Source: Candidatus Falkowiibacteriota bacterium
Lineage (GTDB): Bacteria; Patescibacteriota; Patescibacteriia; Patescibacteriales; WJLG01
Direction of reading: 5' to 3'
DNA length: 6,085 bases
Assembly: GCA_014728685.1 (NCBI GenBank)
Contig: WJLG01000040.1
Location: forward strand, 1-6,085
Shown in pieces: positions 1 to 5,418 of this stretch; the stretch's first letter is position 1; every line of letters starts with the position of its first letter. The translations under genes were made by a program, and so were the position numbers. The notes under the pieces are model-generated. The model was not told the origin of the DNA and did no database searches. It saw only the letters and a list, made by a program, of their open reading frames with translations.

Positions 1-1
1 A

Positions 2-7
2 TATAAT
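2..7 (+). promoter_or_regulatory. Possible -10 box of ruvB promoter
   Basis: A perfect TATAAT hexamer lies nine bases before the ruvB ATG. If it is used, transcription would begin around position 14 and the mRNA would be nearly leaderless. The -35 region lies outside the window, so this cannot be confirmed. AT-rich sequence produces such hexamers by chance, and ruvB may instead be co-transcribed with an upstream gene such as ruvA. Confidence 0.3.
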
Positions 8-16
8 ATCGAATAA

Positions 17-1042
17 ATGGAAGACGAAAATTTAGAAAGATTAATAAGCGCTAAGGAAGCAAACGGAGATAATACTCTGGATACTACTTTGCGTCCGCAA
101 GCGATCACTGATTACATCGGACAGGATAAGGTCAAAGAAAGCATCAGTATCACTATCGAGGCGGCCAAGGGCAGGAACGAACCGATCGAGCATGTCCTTC
201 TTTACGGCGCTCCGGGATTGGGAAAGACCACCTTGGCTCATTTGATCGCTCGCGAGATGGGAGCCAACATCCGCGTGACCACCGGGCCGGCTATCGAGAA
301 ATCAGGCGACTTAGCAGCCATTCTTTCGAATTTGGAAGAAGGCGATATCCTTTTCATCGATGAGATACATAGATTGAACAAGACGATCGAAGAGATCCTA
401 TATCCGGCCATGGAAGATTATGCTTTGGATATAATCATCGGCAAAGGTCCGGGAGCCAGGACGGTCAGGATCGACCTGCCCAAGTTTACCATAATCGGAG
501 CCACGACCAAGGTGAGTCTTCTTTCCGCTCCTTTGCGGGACAGATTCGGAGTCCACCACCACTTGAATTTTTATGAACCCGAGGACATACAAAGGATAGT
601 TGAGAGAAGCGCGGGAATATTAGGGGTTGATATAGATCGTGATTCTTCGATCGCTATCGCGCAAAGAGCCAGAAGAACTCCGAGAGTGGCCAATAGGCTT
701 TTAAAGAGAGTACGGGATTATTGCGCGGTCAAAGGAGACGGAAGGCTGAACGATCCGGTTTGCAGAGCGGCTTTTGATATGATGGAAGTGGACGAGCTGG
801 GCTTGGACCACGTGGATAGGAGGATCTTGGAAACGATCATAGATAAATTCGGCGGCGGTCCGGTCGGATTGAATACGATCGCGGCGTCCACCGGAGAAGA
901 GATGTCCACGGTTGAAGATGTTTATGAACCTTATTTGATGCAGTTGGGATTTTTGGACAGAAGCCCCAGAGGGCGCTTGGTTACCAGGCTGGCCTATGAA
1001 CATTTGGGCAGGCAAAAGCCCGGACAAGACAGCTTGGTCTAA
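17..1042 (+). CDS. ruvB: Holliday junction branch migration ATPase RuvB
   Basis: RuvB is the cytoplasmic AAA+ motor that, as hexameric rings with RuvA, drives Holliday-junction branch migration before RuvC resolution. The 341-residue product has the family's usual length. Visible landmarks are the N-terminal LRPQAITDYIGQ (about 25-36), Walker A GAPGLGKT (64-71; alanine replaces the usual second-position proline), Walker B ILFIDEIH (111-118), sensor 1 GATT (161-164), the arginine-finger segment APLRDRFG (171-178), sensor 2 TPRVANR (221-227), and a C-terminal winged-helix domain (about 260-330) with DVYEPYL and GFLDRSPRGR. The ATG at 17 gives a normal N terminus; TAA ends it at 1042. No Shine-Dalgarno is seen in the 16 bases upstream. 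A repeat cluster starts 10 bases after the stop. ruvA and ruvC are not in the window. Identification is essentially certain. Confidence 0.98.
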   Translation: MEDENLERLISAKEANGDNTLDTTLRPQAITDYIGQDKVKESISITIEAAKGRNEPIEHVLLYGAPGLGKTTLAHLIAREMGANIRVTTGPAIEKSGDLAAILSNLEEGDILFIDEIHRLNKTIEEILYPAMEDYALDIIIGKGPGARTVRIDLPKFTIIGATTKVSLLSAPLRDRFGVHHHLNFYEPEDIQRIVERSAGILGVDIDRDSSIAIAQRARRTPRVANRLLKRVRDYCAVKGDGRLNDPVCRAAFDMMEVDELGLDHVDRRILETIIDKFGGGPVGLNTIAASTGEEMSTVEDVYEPYLMQLGFLDRSPRGRLVTRLAYEHLGRQKPGQDSLV

Positions 1043-1052
1043 GGTCTTGCTT

Positions 1053-1142
1053 TGGATCCCCGCCTGCGCGGGGATGACGGTGGAAGAGAGAAGAAGGTGG
1101 ATGACAATTTTTTTCGTCATTCCCGCGAATGCGGGAATCCAG
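1053..1142. repeat. Left composite palindromic (REP/REPIN-like) repeat
   Basis: This 90-base block contains two oppositely oriented versions of one short palindrome. Hairpin A is ATCCCCGC-CTGC-GCGGGGAT (1056-1075), preceded by TGG and followed by GACGG. Hairpin B is ATTCCCGC-GAAT-GCGGGAAT (1119-1138), preceded by CGTC and followed by CCAG. Read on the other strand, hairpin B has the same TGGAT...GATGACG outline as hairpin A. Between them are a purine-rich 27-base unit (1081-1107) and a T7 run. The whole block recurs exactly at 1450-1566 apart from one additional 27-base unit. This two-palindromes-in-opposition layout resembles REPIN/BIME elements; the short frames it creates (IPACAGM, IPANAGIQ) are typical repeat artefacts. 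Confidence 0.9.
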
Positions 1143-1148
1143 AATTAT

Positions 1149-1448
1149 ATGCACAAAAGATCATATATTTATATTTTAGCTAGTCGAAGAAATGGAACTT
1201 TATATGTAGGAGTAACTAATAATTTGATCAAAAGAGTCCAGGAGCATAAAGAAAAAACCATCAAAGGTTTTACAGAAAAATATAACGTTGATAAGCTGGT
1301 TTATTATGAAGTGTATGGAAATATAGCAATGGCTATTCATAGGGAGAAATGCATAAAAAAGTGGAGAAGAAAATGGAAGTTAAATTTGATTGAGAAGGAT
1401 AATCCATATTGGAATGATCTATTTGATGAATTGATTAAAAATATTTAA
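1149..1448 (+). CDS. Small single-domain GIY-YIG nuclease family protein
   Basis: The 99-residue product is a stand-alone GIY-YIG domain of the compact UvrC-N-terminal-like/YhbQ-like (UPF0213-type) kind. The GIY motif appears as YIY (6-8, in SYIYIL), the YIG motif as YVG (19-21, in LYVGVT), and the catalytic arginine is probably R29 in NLIKRVQEH. The metal-binding glutamate is probably E66 in HREKCIKKW, and the C-terminal NPYWNDL (85-91) is typical of the family. All expected catalytic positions are present, so the enzyme may be active; the target is unknown. The frame stays open upstream to 996, but that part is repeat DNA, so the ATG at 1149 is preferred. There is no visible ribosome-binding site; the repeat's GCGGGAAT arm ends 10 bases before the ATG. 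The first 110 bases after the ATG are about 30% G+C, against over 50% in parts of ruvB. UvrC itself is excluded by size. Confidence 0.9.
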   Translation: MHKRSYIYILASRRNGTLYVGVTNNLIKRVQEHKEKTIKGFTEKYNVDKLVYYEVYGNIAMAIHREKCIKKWRRKWKLNLIEKDNPYWNDLFDELIKNI

Positions 1449-1449
1449 C

Positions 1450-1566
1450 TGGATCCCCGCCTGCGCGGGGATGACGGTGGAAGAGAAAAGAGGGTGGATG
1501 ACGGTGGAAGAGAGAAGAAGGTGGATGACAATTTTTTTCGTCATTCCCGCGAATGCGGGAATCCAG
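1450..1566. repeat. Right composite palindromic (REP/REPIN-like) repeat
   Basis: This is the second copy of the 1053-1142 repeat, in the same orientation, starting one base after the GIY-YIG stop codon. Hairpin A is at 1453-1472 and hairpin B at 1543-1562, with stems and loops identical to the left copy. By eye, all 90 shared bases match; the only difference is an extra 27-base unit (117 versus 90 bases). Such identity in non-coding DNA points to recent duplication, gene conversion or an actively spreading family. Confidence 0.9.
1478..1531. repeat. Tandem pair of 27-base units inside the right repeat
   Basis: Two adjacent 27-base units (1478-1504 and 1505-1531) share TGGAAGAGA and GGTGGATGAC. 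They differ at four bases: A/G, G/A and the final GG/AA. The second is identical to the single unit in the left repeat (1081-1107). Each unit ends in GGATGAC like the outer arm of the palindrome, so the unit may be a remnant of a repeat tail amplified by slippage or recombination. Confidence 0.85.
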
Positions 1567-1587
1567 CTGAATAATGTGAATACTTTT

Positions 1588-1612
1588 TAGATTCCCGCCC
1601 GCGCTGGGTGAT
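1588..1612. repeat. Degenerate third palindromic half-repeat
   Basis: The sequence starting TAGATTCCCGCCCGCGC keeps the left arm ATTCCCGC (1591-1598) and a partly matching right arm GCTGGGTGAT (1603-1612). It has the outline of hairpin A but mismatches in the second arm. It looks like a decayed family member just beyond the right composite repeat. No coding function is seen between 1567 and 1655. Confidence 0.55.
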
Positions 1613-1619
1613 TTAAATG

Positions 1620-1647
1620 TACATTTTAATATACATTTTAATATACA
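1620..1647. repeat. Short 12-base tandem repeat
   Basis: TACATTTTAATA occurs twice in a row (1620-1631, 1632-1643), followed by TACA. It sits just before the ATG at 1656. An ATG at 1617 is in frame and would translate the repeat as YILIYILIY, but that looks like an accidental extension of the following gene. Both units contain TAATAT, which could serve as a -10 box, although I see no convincing -35 partner. Confidence 0.75.
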
Positions 1648-1655
1648 CAAACAAT

Positions 1656-2294
1656 ATGAACAAAGTACCAAACATCGTTTTTTTGATCATTGCTATCGTC
1701 GGCTTGACCGCCGCTGGCATTCTTTTTGCCATGTATTCTTCGGAAAAAGAAAGATCATTCAATTCTCTCAATGAGATCGCCCGCTTGGAAGCGGACATTA
1801 ATAATCTAATGAATAAGAACAGCGACCTGATGATGCAGATGACCGGCATTGAGGATCAAAAAGAAAAACTGGAGGAAAAAGTGAAAAAGGGGGAGGAAAT
1901 AAAATGTGATACAGATGAATGCTTAATGAGCGCCCCTTTGGATGATATGTATGGTTTAGCAAAAATAAAGGGATATTATACAGAGCGGGAGGAAGAATTG
2001 GCTGATCCTGGCACAGGAGAGAAGATCACAGCTGTTTGTAACAGTTTTGTGGTAACAGATGGGCCGGAAAGAGTGATAGAAAAATATTTAAGCCACAATA
2101 TGTATGATAAAAATGAAAAAGGACAACCAATAGCGAATATAGGAGGAGAAGGATTAGTAAAGAATAAAACTCTTATAGAAGAGTCTGATGTTGAAAACCA
2201 GATAGAGCTTACGATATTTCATGAATATCAACCCCCGGTTGGCTATGAAGGGCAAAGTTGTGTTTTAGGATTTGAGATCCTAAGAGTGAATTAG
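1656..2294 (+). CDS. Membrane-anchored coiled-coil protein, family not recognised
   Basis: I do not recognise this 212-residue protein. It starts with a short N terminus and one hydrophobic segment (about 7-27), then a heptad-like charged stretch (about 35-80: SLNEIARLEADINNLMNKN..., DQKEKLEEKVKKG) likely to be a coiled coil. A C-terminal region of about 130 residues contains four cysteines (84, 89, 128, 202). The topology suggests a single-pass protein with its C-terminal part outside the cytoplasm, where the cysteines could form disulfides; this is inference. The ATG at 1656 is preferred over the in-frame ATG at 1617 because the extra 13 residues come from a tandem repeat. Isoleucine codons change sharply near residue 80: no ATA among eight before it, eight ATA among ten after it. 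The acetyltransferase gene starts three bases after the stop, so the two are probably co-transcribed. Confidence 0.8.
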   Translation: MNKVPNIVFLIIAIVGLTAAGILFAMYSSEKERSFNSLNEIARLEADINNLMNKNSDLMMQMTGIEDQKEKLEEKVKKGEEIKCDTDECLMSAPLDDMYGLAKIKGYYTEREEELADPGTGEKITAVCNSFVVTDGPERVIEKYLSHNMYDKNEKGQPIANIGGEGLVKNKTLIEESDVENQIELTIFHEYQPPVGYEGQSCVLGFEILRVN

Positions 2295-2297
2295 ATC

Positions 2298-2840
2298 ATG
2301 AAATTCGAGATAAAAGGAAAAAGGATAATATTGCGAAACATCGGCAAGTGCGATGCCAATAGCATCTATAAACATGCCAACGACAAGAAAGTTTTTCGCT
2401 ATACGACTTTGCCTTATCCATATACGAAAAAAGATGCTTTGGAATTCATACCGATAGCGCAAAAGGGCCTAAGAGAGCAAACGGATTATGAATTGGGGAT
2501 AGCCATGAAAGACGAAGATAGTATCATCGGAATGATAGCTTTGAAGCATATAGACAGAGAAAACAAGCTATCAGCCGAGATCGGTTATTGGCTCGGAGTG
2601 AAATATTGGCGGCAAGGAATTACTTCGGAAGCGGCTGGATTGATGCTAGATTTTGCTTTTTATGATCTCAATTTGAACAAAGTCTTTGCCAAGGTCATGG
2701 AACCGAATCAAGCATCTGTTAAATTATTGCAAAAACTCGGTTTTAAAAAAGAAGGATTTTTAAGAAAGCATGAAAAAAGAAACGGTGTTTGGATGAATGT
2801 TATATATTTGGGTCTGCTTAAAAAAGAGTATAAAAAATGA
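2298..2840 (+). CDS. GNAT-family N-acetyltransferase (RimJ/RimL-like)
   Basis: The 180-residue protein has the layout of the RimJ/RimL/SpeG-like GNAT class (Acetyltransf_3 type). It starts with an N-terminal strand EIKGKRIILRNI (4-15). Acetyl-CoA-binding motif A follows as AEIGYWLGVKYWRQGITSEA (93-112), in which RQGIT (105-109) is the pyrophosphate-binding loop, and then motif B PNQASVKLLQKLGFKKEG (136-153). Such enzymes transfer acetyl from acetyl-CoA to an amine: a protein N terminus, polyamine, drug or small molecule. The substrate cannot be read from the sequence. The gene starts three bases after the membrane-protein stop and its TGA overlaps the queA ATG (ATGA), indicating a translationally coupled operon. 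A role in ribosomal protein acetylation is only a family-based possibility. Confidence 0.9.
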   Translation: MKFEIKGKRIILRNIGKCDANSIYKHANDKKVFRYTTLPYPYTKKDALEFIPIAQKGLREQTDYELGIAMKDEDSIIGMIALKHIDRENKLSAEIGYWLGVKYWRQGITSEAAGLMLDFAFYDLNLNKVFAKVMEPNQASVKLLQKLGFKKEGFLRKHEKRNGVWMNVIYLGLLKKEYKK

Positions 2841-3898
2841 AATATAGCTTAAAAGATTTTGATTATGATCTGCCGGATAGTTTGATAGCTACTCATCCGG
2901 CCAAGCCGCGCGACCACTCGCGGCTTTTAGTACTGGATAAAAAAACCGGCGCTATCGAACATAAAAAATTTTTTGAGATCATTGACCATTTGAATGAAGG
3001 CGATGTATTGGTGATGAATGATTCCAAGGTGATCCCGGCCAGGCTCTTTGCCGGTAAAGCGGGTACTGGCGGTAAAGTGGAAGTGCTTCTTCACAAGAAG
3101 TTGGGCACCGACTCTTGGCAGTGCTTGCTTGGCGGCCGGGTAAAAGAAGGTTTGCAATTGGAATTCGGACGCGGACTTTCGGCTCAAGTAGAGAAGAACA
3201 ACGAAGACGGCACCTGGGATCTGAAATTCAACAAAAAAGAAGATAGCCTGATGGAGGCGATCATCAGGCTGGGTGAAATGCCCTTGCCGCCATATATTGT
3301 CAGTCAAAGAAAGATCAAAAAAGAAAAATTAAAAAATATTTCGGATAAGAAGAACTATCAAACAGTTTATGCTAATGACGGCAAGGCCGGAAGCGTGGCG
3401 GCGCCGACTGCCGGCCTTCACTTTACTCCTAAATTAATAGATAAAATATTGGCAAAAGGAATAAAAATAGAATACATCACTCTTTATGTGGGGCTGGGAA
3501 CATTCGCTCCGGTAAAAGAAGATGATATCAGCAAGCACAAGATGCATGCCGAGTGGGTGGAGATTGCTCAATCTACAATTAAAAATCTTCAATCTTCAAT
3601 TAGGAATAAAAAAAGAGTTATTGCGGTGGGGACGACCAGCGCCAGGGCATTGGAAGCTTGTTTTTCCGATCTGCCTAAAAAAGGCGCTTTTAAAGATTGG
3701 GTGGATATATTTATTACTCCCGGCTATAAATTCAAGATAGTTGACGGCCTAATTACGAATTTTCATTTGCCAAAATCGACTTTGTTGATGCTGGTGTCAG
3801 CGTTGGTCGGCAAAGCAAATATCGACAAAGCCTACGTTGAAGCGGTAAAAAAGAAATACCGTTTCTATAGCTATGGCGATGCTATGTTCATAAGCTAA
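2837..3898 (+). CDS. queA: S-adenosylmethionine:tRNA ribosyltransferase-isomerase QueA
   Basis: QueA transfers and rearranges the ribosyl group of S-adenosylmethionine onto preQ1 at tRNA position 34, giving epoxyqueuosine, the penultimate step of queuosine synthesis. At 353 residues it is full length. Family signatures are FDYDLPDSLIATHPA (8-22), the D-HSRLLVLD region (26-34), GDVLVMNDSKVIPARL (55-70), the YQTVYA region (174-179), GSVAAPTAGLHFT (185-197), YITLYVGLGTFAPV (213-226), HKMHAEW (234-240), VIAVGTTSARALE (261-273), ITNFHLPKSTLLMLVSAL (306-323), and YRFYSYGDAM (341-350). The ATG overlaps the upstream TGA by four bases and matches the family's N terminus. The usual neighbour tgt is not downstream; a new promoter and the S1 gene follow instead. 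A functioning pathway needs Tgt, a QueG- or QueH-type reductase and a preQ1 source elsewhere. Confidence 0.98.
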   Translation: MKYSLKDFDYDLPDSLIATHPAKPRDHSRLLVLDKKTGAIEHKKFFEIIDHLNEGDVLVMNDSKVIPARLFAGKAGTGGKVEVLLHKKLGTDSWQCLLGGRVKEGLQLEFGRGLSAQVEKNNEDGTWDLKFNKKEDSLMEAIIRLGEMPLPPYIVSQRKIKKEKLKNISDKKNYQTVYANDGKAGSVAAPTAGLHFTPKLIDKILAKGIKIEYITLYVGLGTFAPVKEDDISKHKMHAEWVEIAQSTIKNLQSSIRNKKRVIAVGTTSARALEACFSDLPKKGAFKDWVDIFITPGYKFKIVDGLITNFHLPKSTLLMLVSALVGKANIDKAYVEAVKKKYRFYSYGDAMFIS

Positions 3899-3915
3899 GC
3901 ACAGGAAAAGGAGGC

Positions 3916-3944
3916 TTGACTTTTCGGCTGATATCGGTTAATAT
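3916..3944 (+). promoter_or_regulatory. Sigma-70-type promoter for the S1 gene
   Basis: TTGACT (3916-3921, five of six consensus bases) and TAATAT (3939-3944, four of six consensus bases, with the key TA start and final T kept) are separated by the ideal 17 bases. It lies 18 bases after the queA stop and predicts a start near 3951, giving a leader of about 155 bases before the S1 ATG. A strong separate promoter fits a highly expressed ribosomal protein gene. Confidence 0.75.
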
Positions 3945-3950
3945 CTATTT

Positions 3951-4105
3951 AGTTTTAATAAATTTGAATTTTACCCCTATTATAAAACTCTCGGTTTAAG
4001 GGGTCCGAGAGACTTCTTTTCAGGGATCAAGACCTTGGAGAGGTTCAGGCCTGTTTTTTATTACTAGGAAAACTTAGAAATAAAATGAACAGACTTTAGA
4101 TATAT
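3951..4105 (+). promoter_or_regulatory. Structured 5' leader of the S1 gene, possible pseudoknot
   Basis: The predicted leader contains a perfect 7-bp stem CTCTCGG (3988-3994) with CCGAGAG (4005-4011). Its loop ends in GGGGT (4000-4004), which complements ACCCC (3973-3977) upstream. This allows an H-type pseudoknot, or a switch between two helices. A second hairpin region with a T run follows (4021-4059). After it the sequence is AT-rich up to the ATG with no Shine-Dalgarno. S1 genes are autoregulated through their leaders in Escherichia coli; a similar role here is inference. I do not recognise a known riboswitch class. The region could also be an independent small RNA of about 110 bases. 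Confidence 0.45.
4021..4059 (+). terminator. Weak attenuator-like hairpin and T run in the S1 leader
   Basis: CAGG (4021-4024) can pair with CCTG (4050-4053), enclosing GACCT (4031-4035) paired with AGGTT (4041-4045). The closing CCTG is followed directly by six T residues (4054-4059). The stem is interrupted by large internal loops, so it is weak as an intrinsic terminator, but its place between promoter and start codon would suit attenuation. Chance is a real alternative. Confidence 0.3.
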
Positions 4106-5365
4106 ATGAGCGAAGAATTCGCAAAATTGATCGAGGAAAACGAAGTAGTCGTTCCTCAAGCGGGCGATATCGTCAAAGGCGTCGTTGTTACCGCTTCTAA
4201 AGCCGAGGTTAAGCTTGATATCGACGGCGTTTTGATGGGCGTGGTCAGAGGACCGGAGCTTTATAATGAAGCCGATGAATATGCCGATCTTAAGCCCGGT
4301 GAAGAGGTTGAGGCCACTGTTATCGAAGAAGAAAATGAGAATGGCGAGCTGGAACTTTCTTTCCGCATTGCCGGACAGGAAAAGGCCTGGAACAATCTTC
4401 GAGAAGCTTACAAAGACCAAAAGCCTATCAAGGTTAAGGTTTACGATGCCAACAAGGGCGGACTTTTGGTTCGTTTCCGACAGATCCAAGGGTTTTTGCC
4501 GGTTTCCCAGCTGGCCCCGGATAATTATCCGAGAGTATCAGGAGGAGATAAAGGCAAGATCTTGGAAAAATTGAAATCTTTCGTCGGAACCGAGTTTAAA
4601 GTCAAAGTTATGACCTTGGACGAAGAGGAAGATAAGATAATCTTCTCTGAAAAAGAGGTTTGGAATGAAGAACAGCAAGATGTCATCAATCAATACAAGA
4701 TAGGAACAGTCATCGAAGGCACGGTTACAGCTGTTACCGATTTCGGAGTATTCTTGTCTTTCGGCGACAGCATGGAAGGCTTGATCCATATTTCTGAATT
4801 GGCTTGGAAAAGAATAGACAGTCCGGCTGATCTTTATAAAGTCGGCGATAAGATAAAAGCCGAAGTTATCAATGTTGATGGAGCCAAGATCTTCTTGTCT
4901 GCCAAAAAATTGGCTAAGGATCCTTGGGAAGAGGTTGGAGAAAAGTATAAGGCCGGACAGATCGTAAAAGGGAAGATACTTAAGGTCAATCCTTTCGGAT
5001 TATTCGTCGAGCTTGATGAATTCATCCATGGTTTGGCTCATATCAGCCAGCTTGGATTGGCTTCCGGACAAAAGATCGATGATCTGTATAATTCAGGAGA
5101 GGAGATAGATTTCGAGGTGACATCGATCGAACCCAAAGAGCACAGGCTTGGGTTAAAAGTTGCCAAGGAAGACAAAAAGTCCGCGAAAGCTGAAAAAAAG
5201 GAAGAAACCGTTTCTGATAAGAAAGACGAAGAAAAATCTGAAGAAAAAGAGGAAAAAGAAGACAAAAAGAAAGAGAAGAAAACAAAGAAGGATGAAAAAA
5301 AATCCGAAGACAAGAAATCCGACACAAAAAAGGATTCAAAGGATAAAAAAGAAGAAAAGGAATAA
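4106..5365 (+). CDS. rpsA: 30S ribosomal protein S1 (four S1 domains, charged tail)
   Basis: Ribosomal protein S1 binds mRNA on the 30S subunit and helps initiation, especially on mRNAs lacking a Shine-Dalgarno. The 419-residue product has four S1/OB-fold repeats at about 18-86, 104-182, 197-266 and 281-352. Repeats 3 and 4 are the most canonical: GTVTAVTDFGVFLSFGDSMEGLIHIS (205-230) and GKILKVNPFGLFVELDEFIHGLAHIS (289-314). Residues 354-419 are a low-complexity tail of lysine, glutamate, aspartate and serine, likely disordered. E. coli S1 has six domains, so this is a short form of the kind found in other phyla. An in-frame ATG at 4085 is blocked by a TAG after four codons, which fixes the start at 4106. 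It has its own promoter and terminator, so it is probably monocistronic. A non-ribosomal S1-domain RNA-binding protein is a less likely alternative. Confidence 0.92.
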   Translation: MSEEFAKLIEENEVVVPQAGDIVKGVVVTASKAEVKLDIDGVLMGVVRGPELYNEADEYADLKPGEEVEATVIEEENENGELELSFRIAGQEKAWNNLREAYKDQKPIKVKVYDANKGGLLVRFRQIQGFLPVSQLAPDNYPRVSGGDKGKILEKLKSFVGTEFKVKVMTLDEEEDKIIFSEKEVWNEEQQDVINQYKIGTVIEGTVTAVTDFGVFLSFGDSMEGLIHISELAWKRIDSPADLYKVGDKIKAEVINVDGAKIFLSAKKLAKDPWEEVGEKYKAGQIVKGKILKVNPFGLFVELDEFIHGLAHISQLGLASGQKIDDLYNSGEEIDFEVTSIEPKEHRLGLKVAKEDKKSAKAEKKEETVSDKKDEEKSEEKEEKEDKKKEKKTKKDEKKSEDKKSDTKKDSKDKKEEKE

Positions 5366-5388
5366 ATATACTTCAAATCGAATAAGAG

Positions 5389-5416
5389 CAAAGGCCCGGT
5401 TGACGCCGGGCCTTTG
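5389..5416 (+). terminator. Intrinsic terminator-like hairpin after the S1 gene
   Basis: An 11-bp perfect stem, CAAAGGCCCGG (5389-5399) with CCGGGCCTTTG (5406-5416), has a six-base loop (TTGACG). It begins 23 bases after the S1 stop. The stem is GC-rich at its core and ends in TTTG followed by ATTTG, a modest T tract. It separates the S1 transcript from the ftsH promoter just downstream. Confidence 0.85.
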
Positions 5417-5418
5417 AT

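Larger units (their letters stand above)
1053..1566 (+). mobile_element. Candidate repeat-bounded GIY-YIG element
   Basis: A single-gene module is bracketed by two direct copies of the same composite palindromic repeat (1053-1142 and 1450-1566). The gene begins six bases after the left repeat and its stop codon ends one base before the right repeat, so almost nothing but the nuclease lies between them. The inner gene is clearly more AT-rich than ruvB. I see no target-site duplication, transposase or RAYT-type gene, so mobility is inferred. Alternatives are two separate repeat insertions that happen to bracket a resident gene, or a repeat pair maintained by gene conversion. Confidence 0.4.

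Noticed and set aside
1025..1049. Inverted repeat CAAGAC/GTCTTG around the ruvB stop as a terminator
   Set aside because: The stem is only 6 bp with a 13-base loop and no T run follows.
701..1120. Minus-strand open frame containing VIPAQAGIQ
   Set aside because: It lies antisense to ruvB and starts in the repeat; the phrase is a known artefact of translated palindromic repeats.
996..1148. In-frame extension upstream of the GIY-YIG gene, encoding WIPACAGMT and FVIPANAGIQ
   Set aside because: These residues are translations of the palindromic repeat and overlap the ruvB end. The family domain begins right after the ATG at 1149.
1053..1566. CRISPR array
   Set aside because: The repeats are two large composite palindromes around a gene, not many short repeats with uniform unique spacers, and no cas gene is present.
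1435..1671. Minus-strand open frame containing DSRIRGNDE and HPRAGGDP
   Set aside because: It consists mostly of translated repeat DNA, with no independent sign of coding.
3571..3612. AT-rich stretch with short CAATCTTCAAT-type repeats within queA, as an insertion
   Set aside because: The distance between the HKMHAEW and VIAVGTTS motifs is 20 residues, the same as I recall for E. coli QueA, so there is no extra sequence.
3908..3999. AAGGAGG followed by a 27-codon frame from a TTG at 3916
   Set aside because: Spacing from GGAGG to TTG is one base, too short for initiation, and the TTG is the likely -35 box of the S1 promoter.
4085..4099. Four-codon frame MNRL before the S1 start, as a leader peptide
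   Set aside because: It is very short, has no ribosome-binding site and no recognisable attenuation codons; it is useful only for showing that the S1 start cannot lie upstream.
5038..5417. Open frames on both strands over the S1 tail
   Set aside because: They are low-complexity shadows of the A-rich lysine/glutamate coding sequence.
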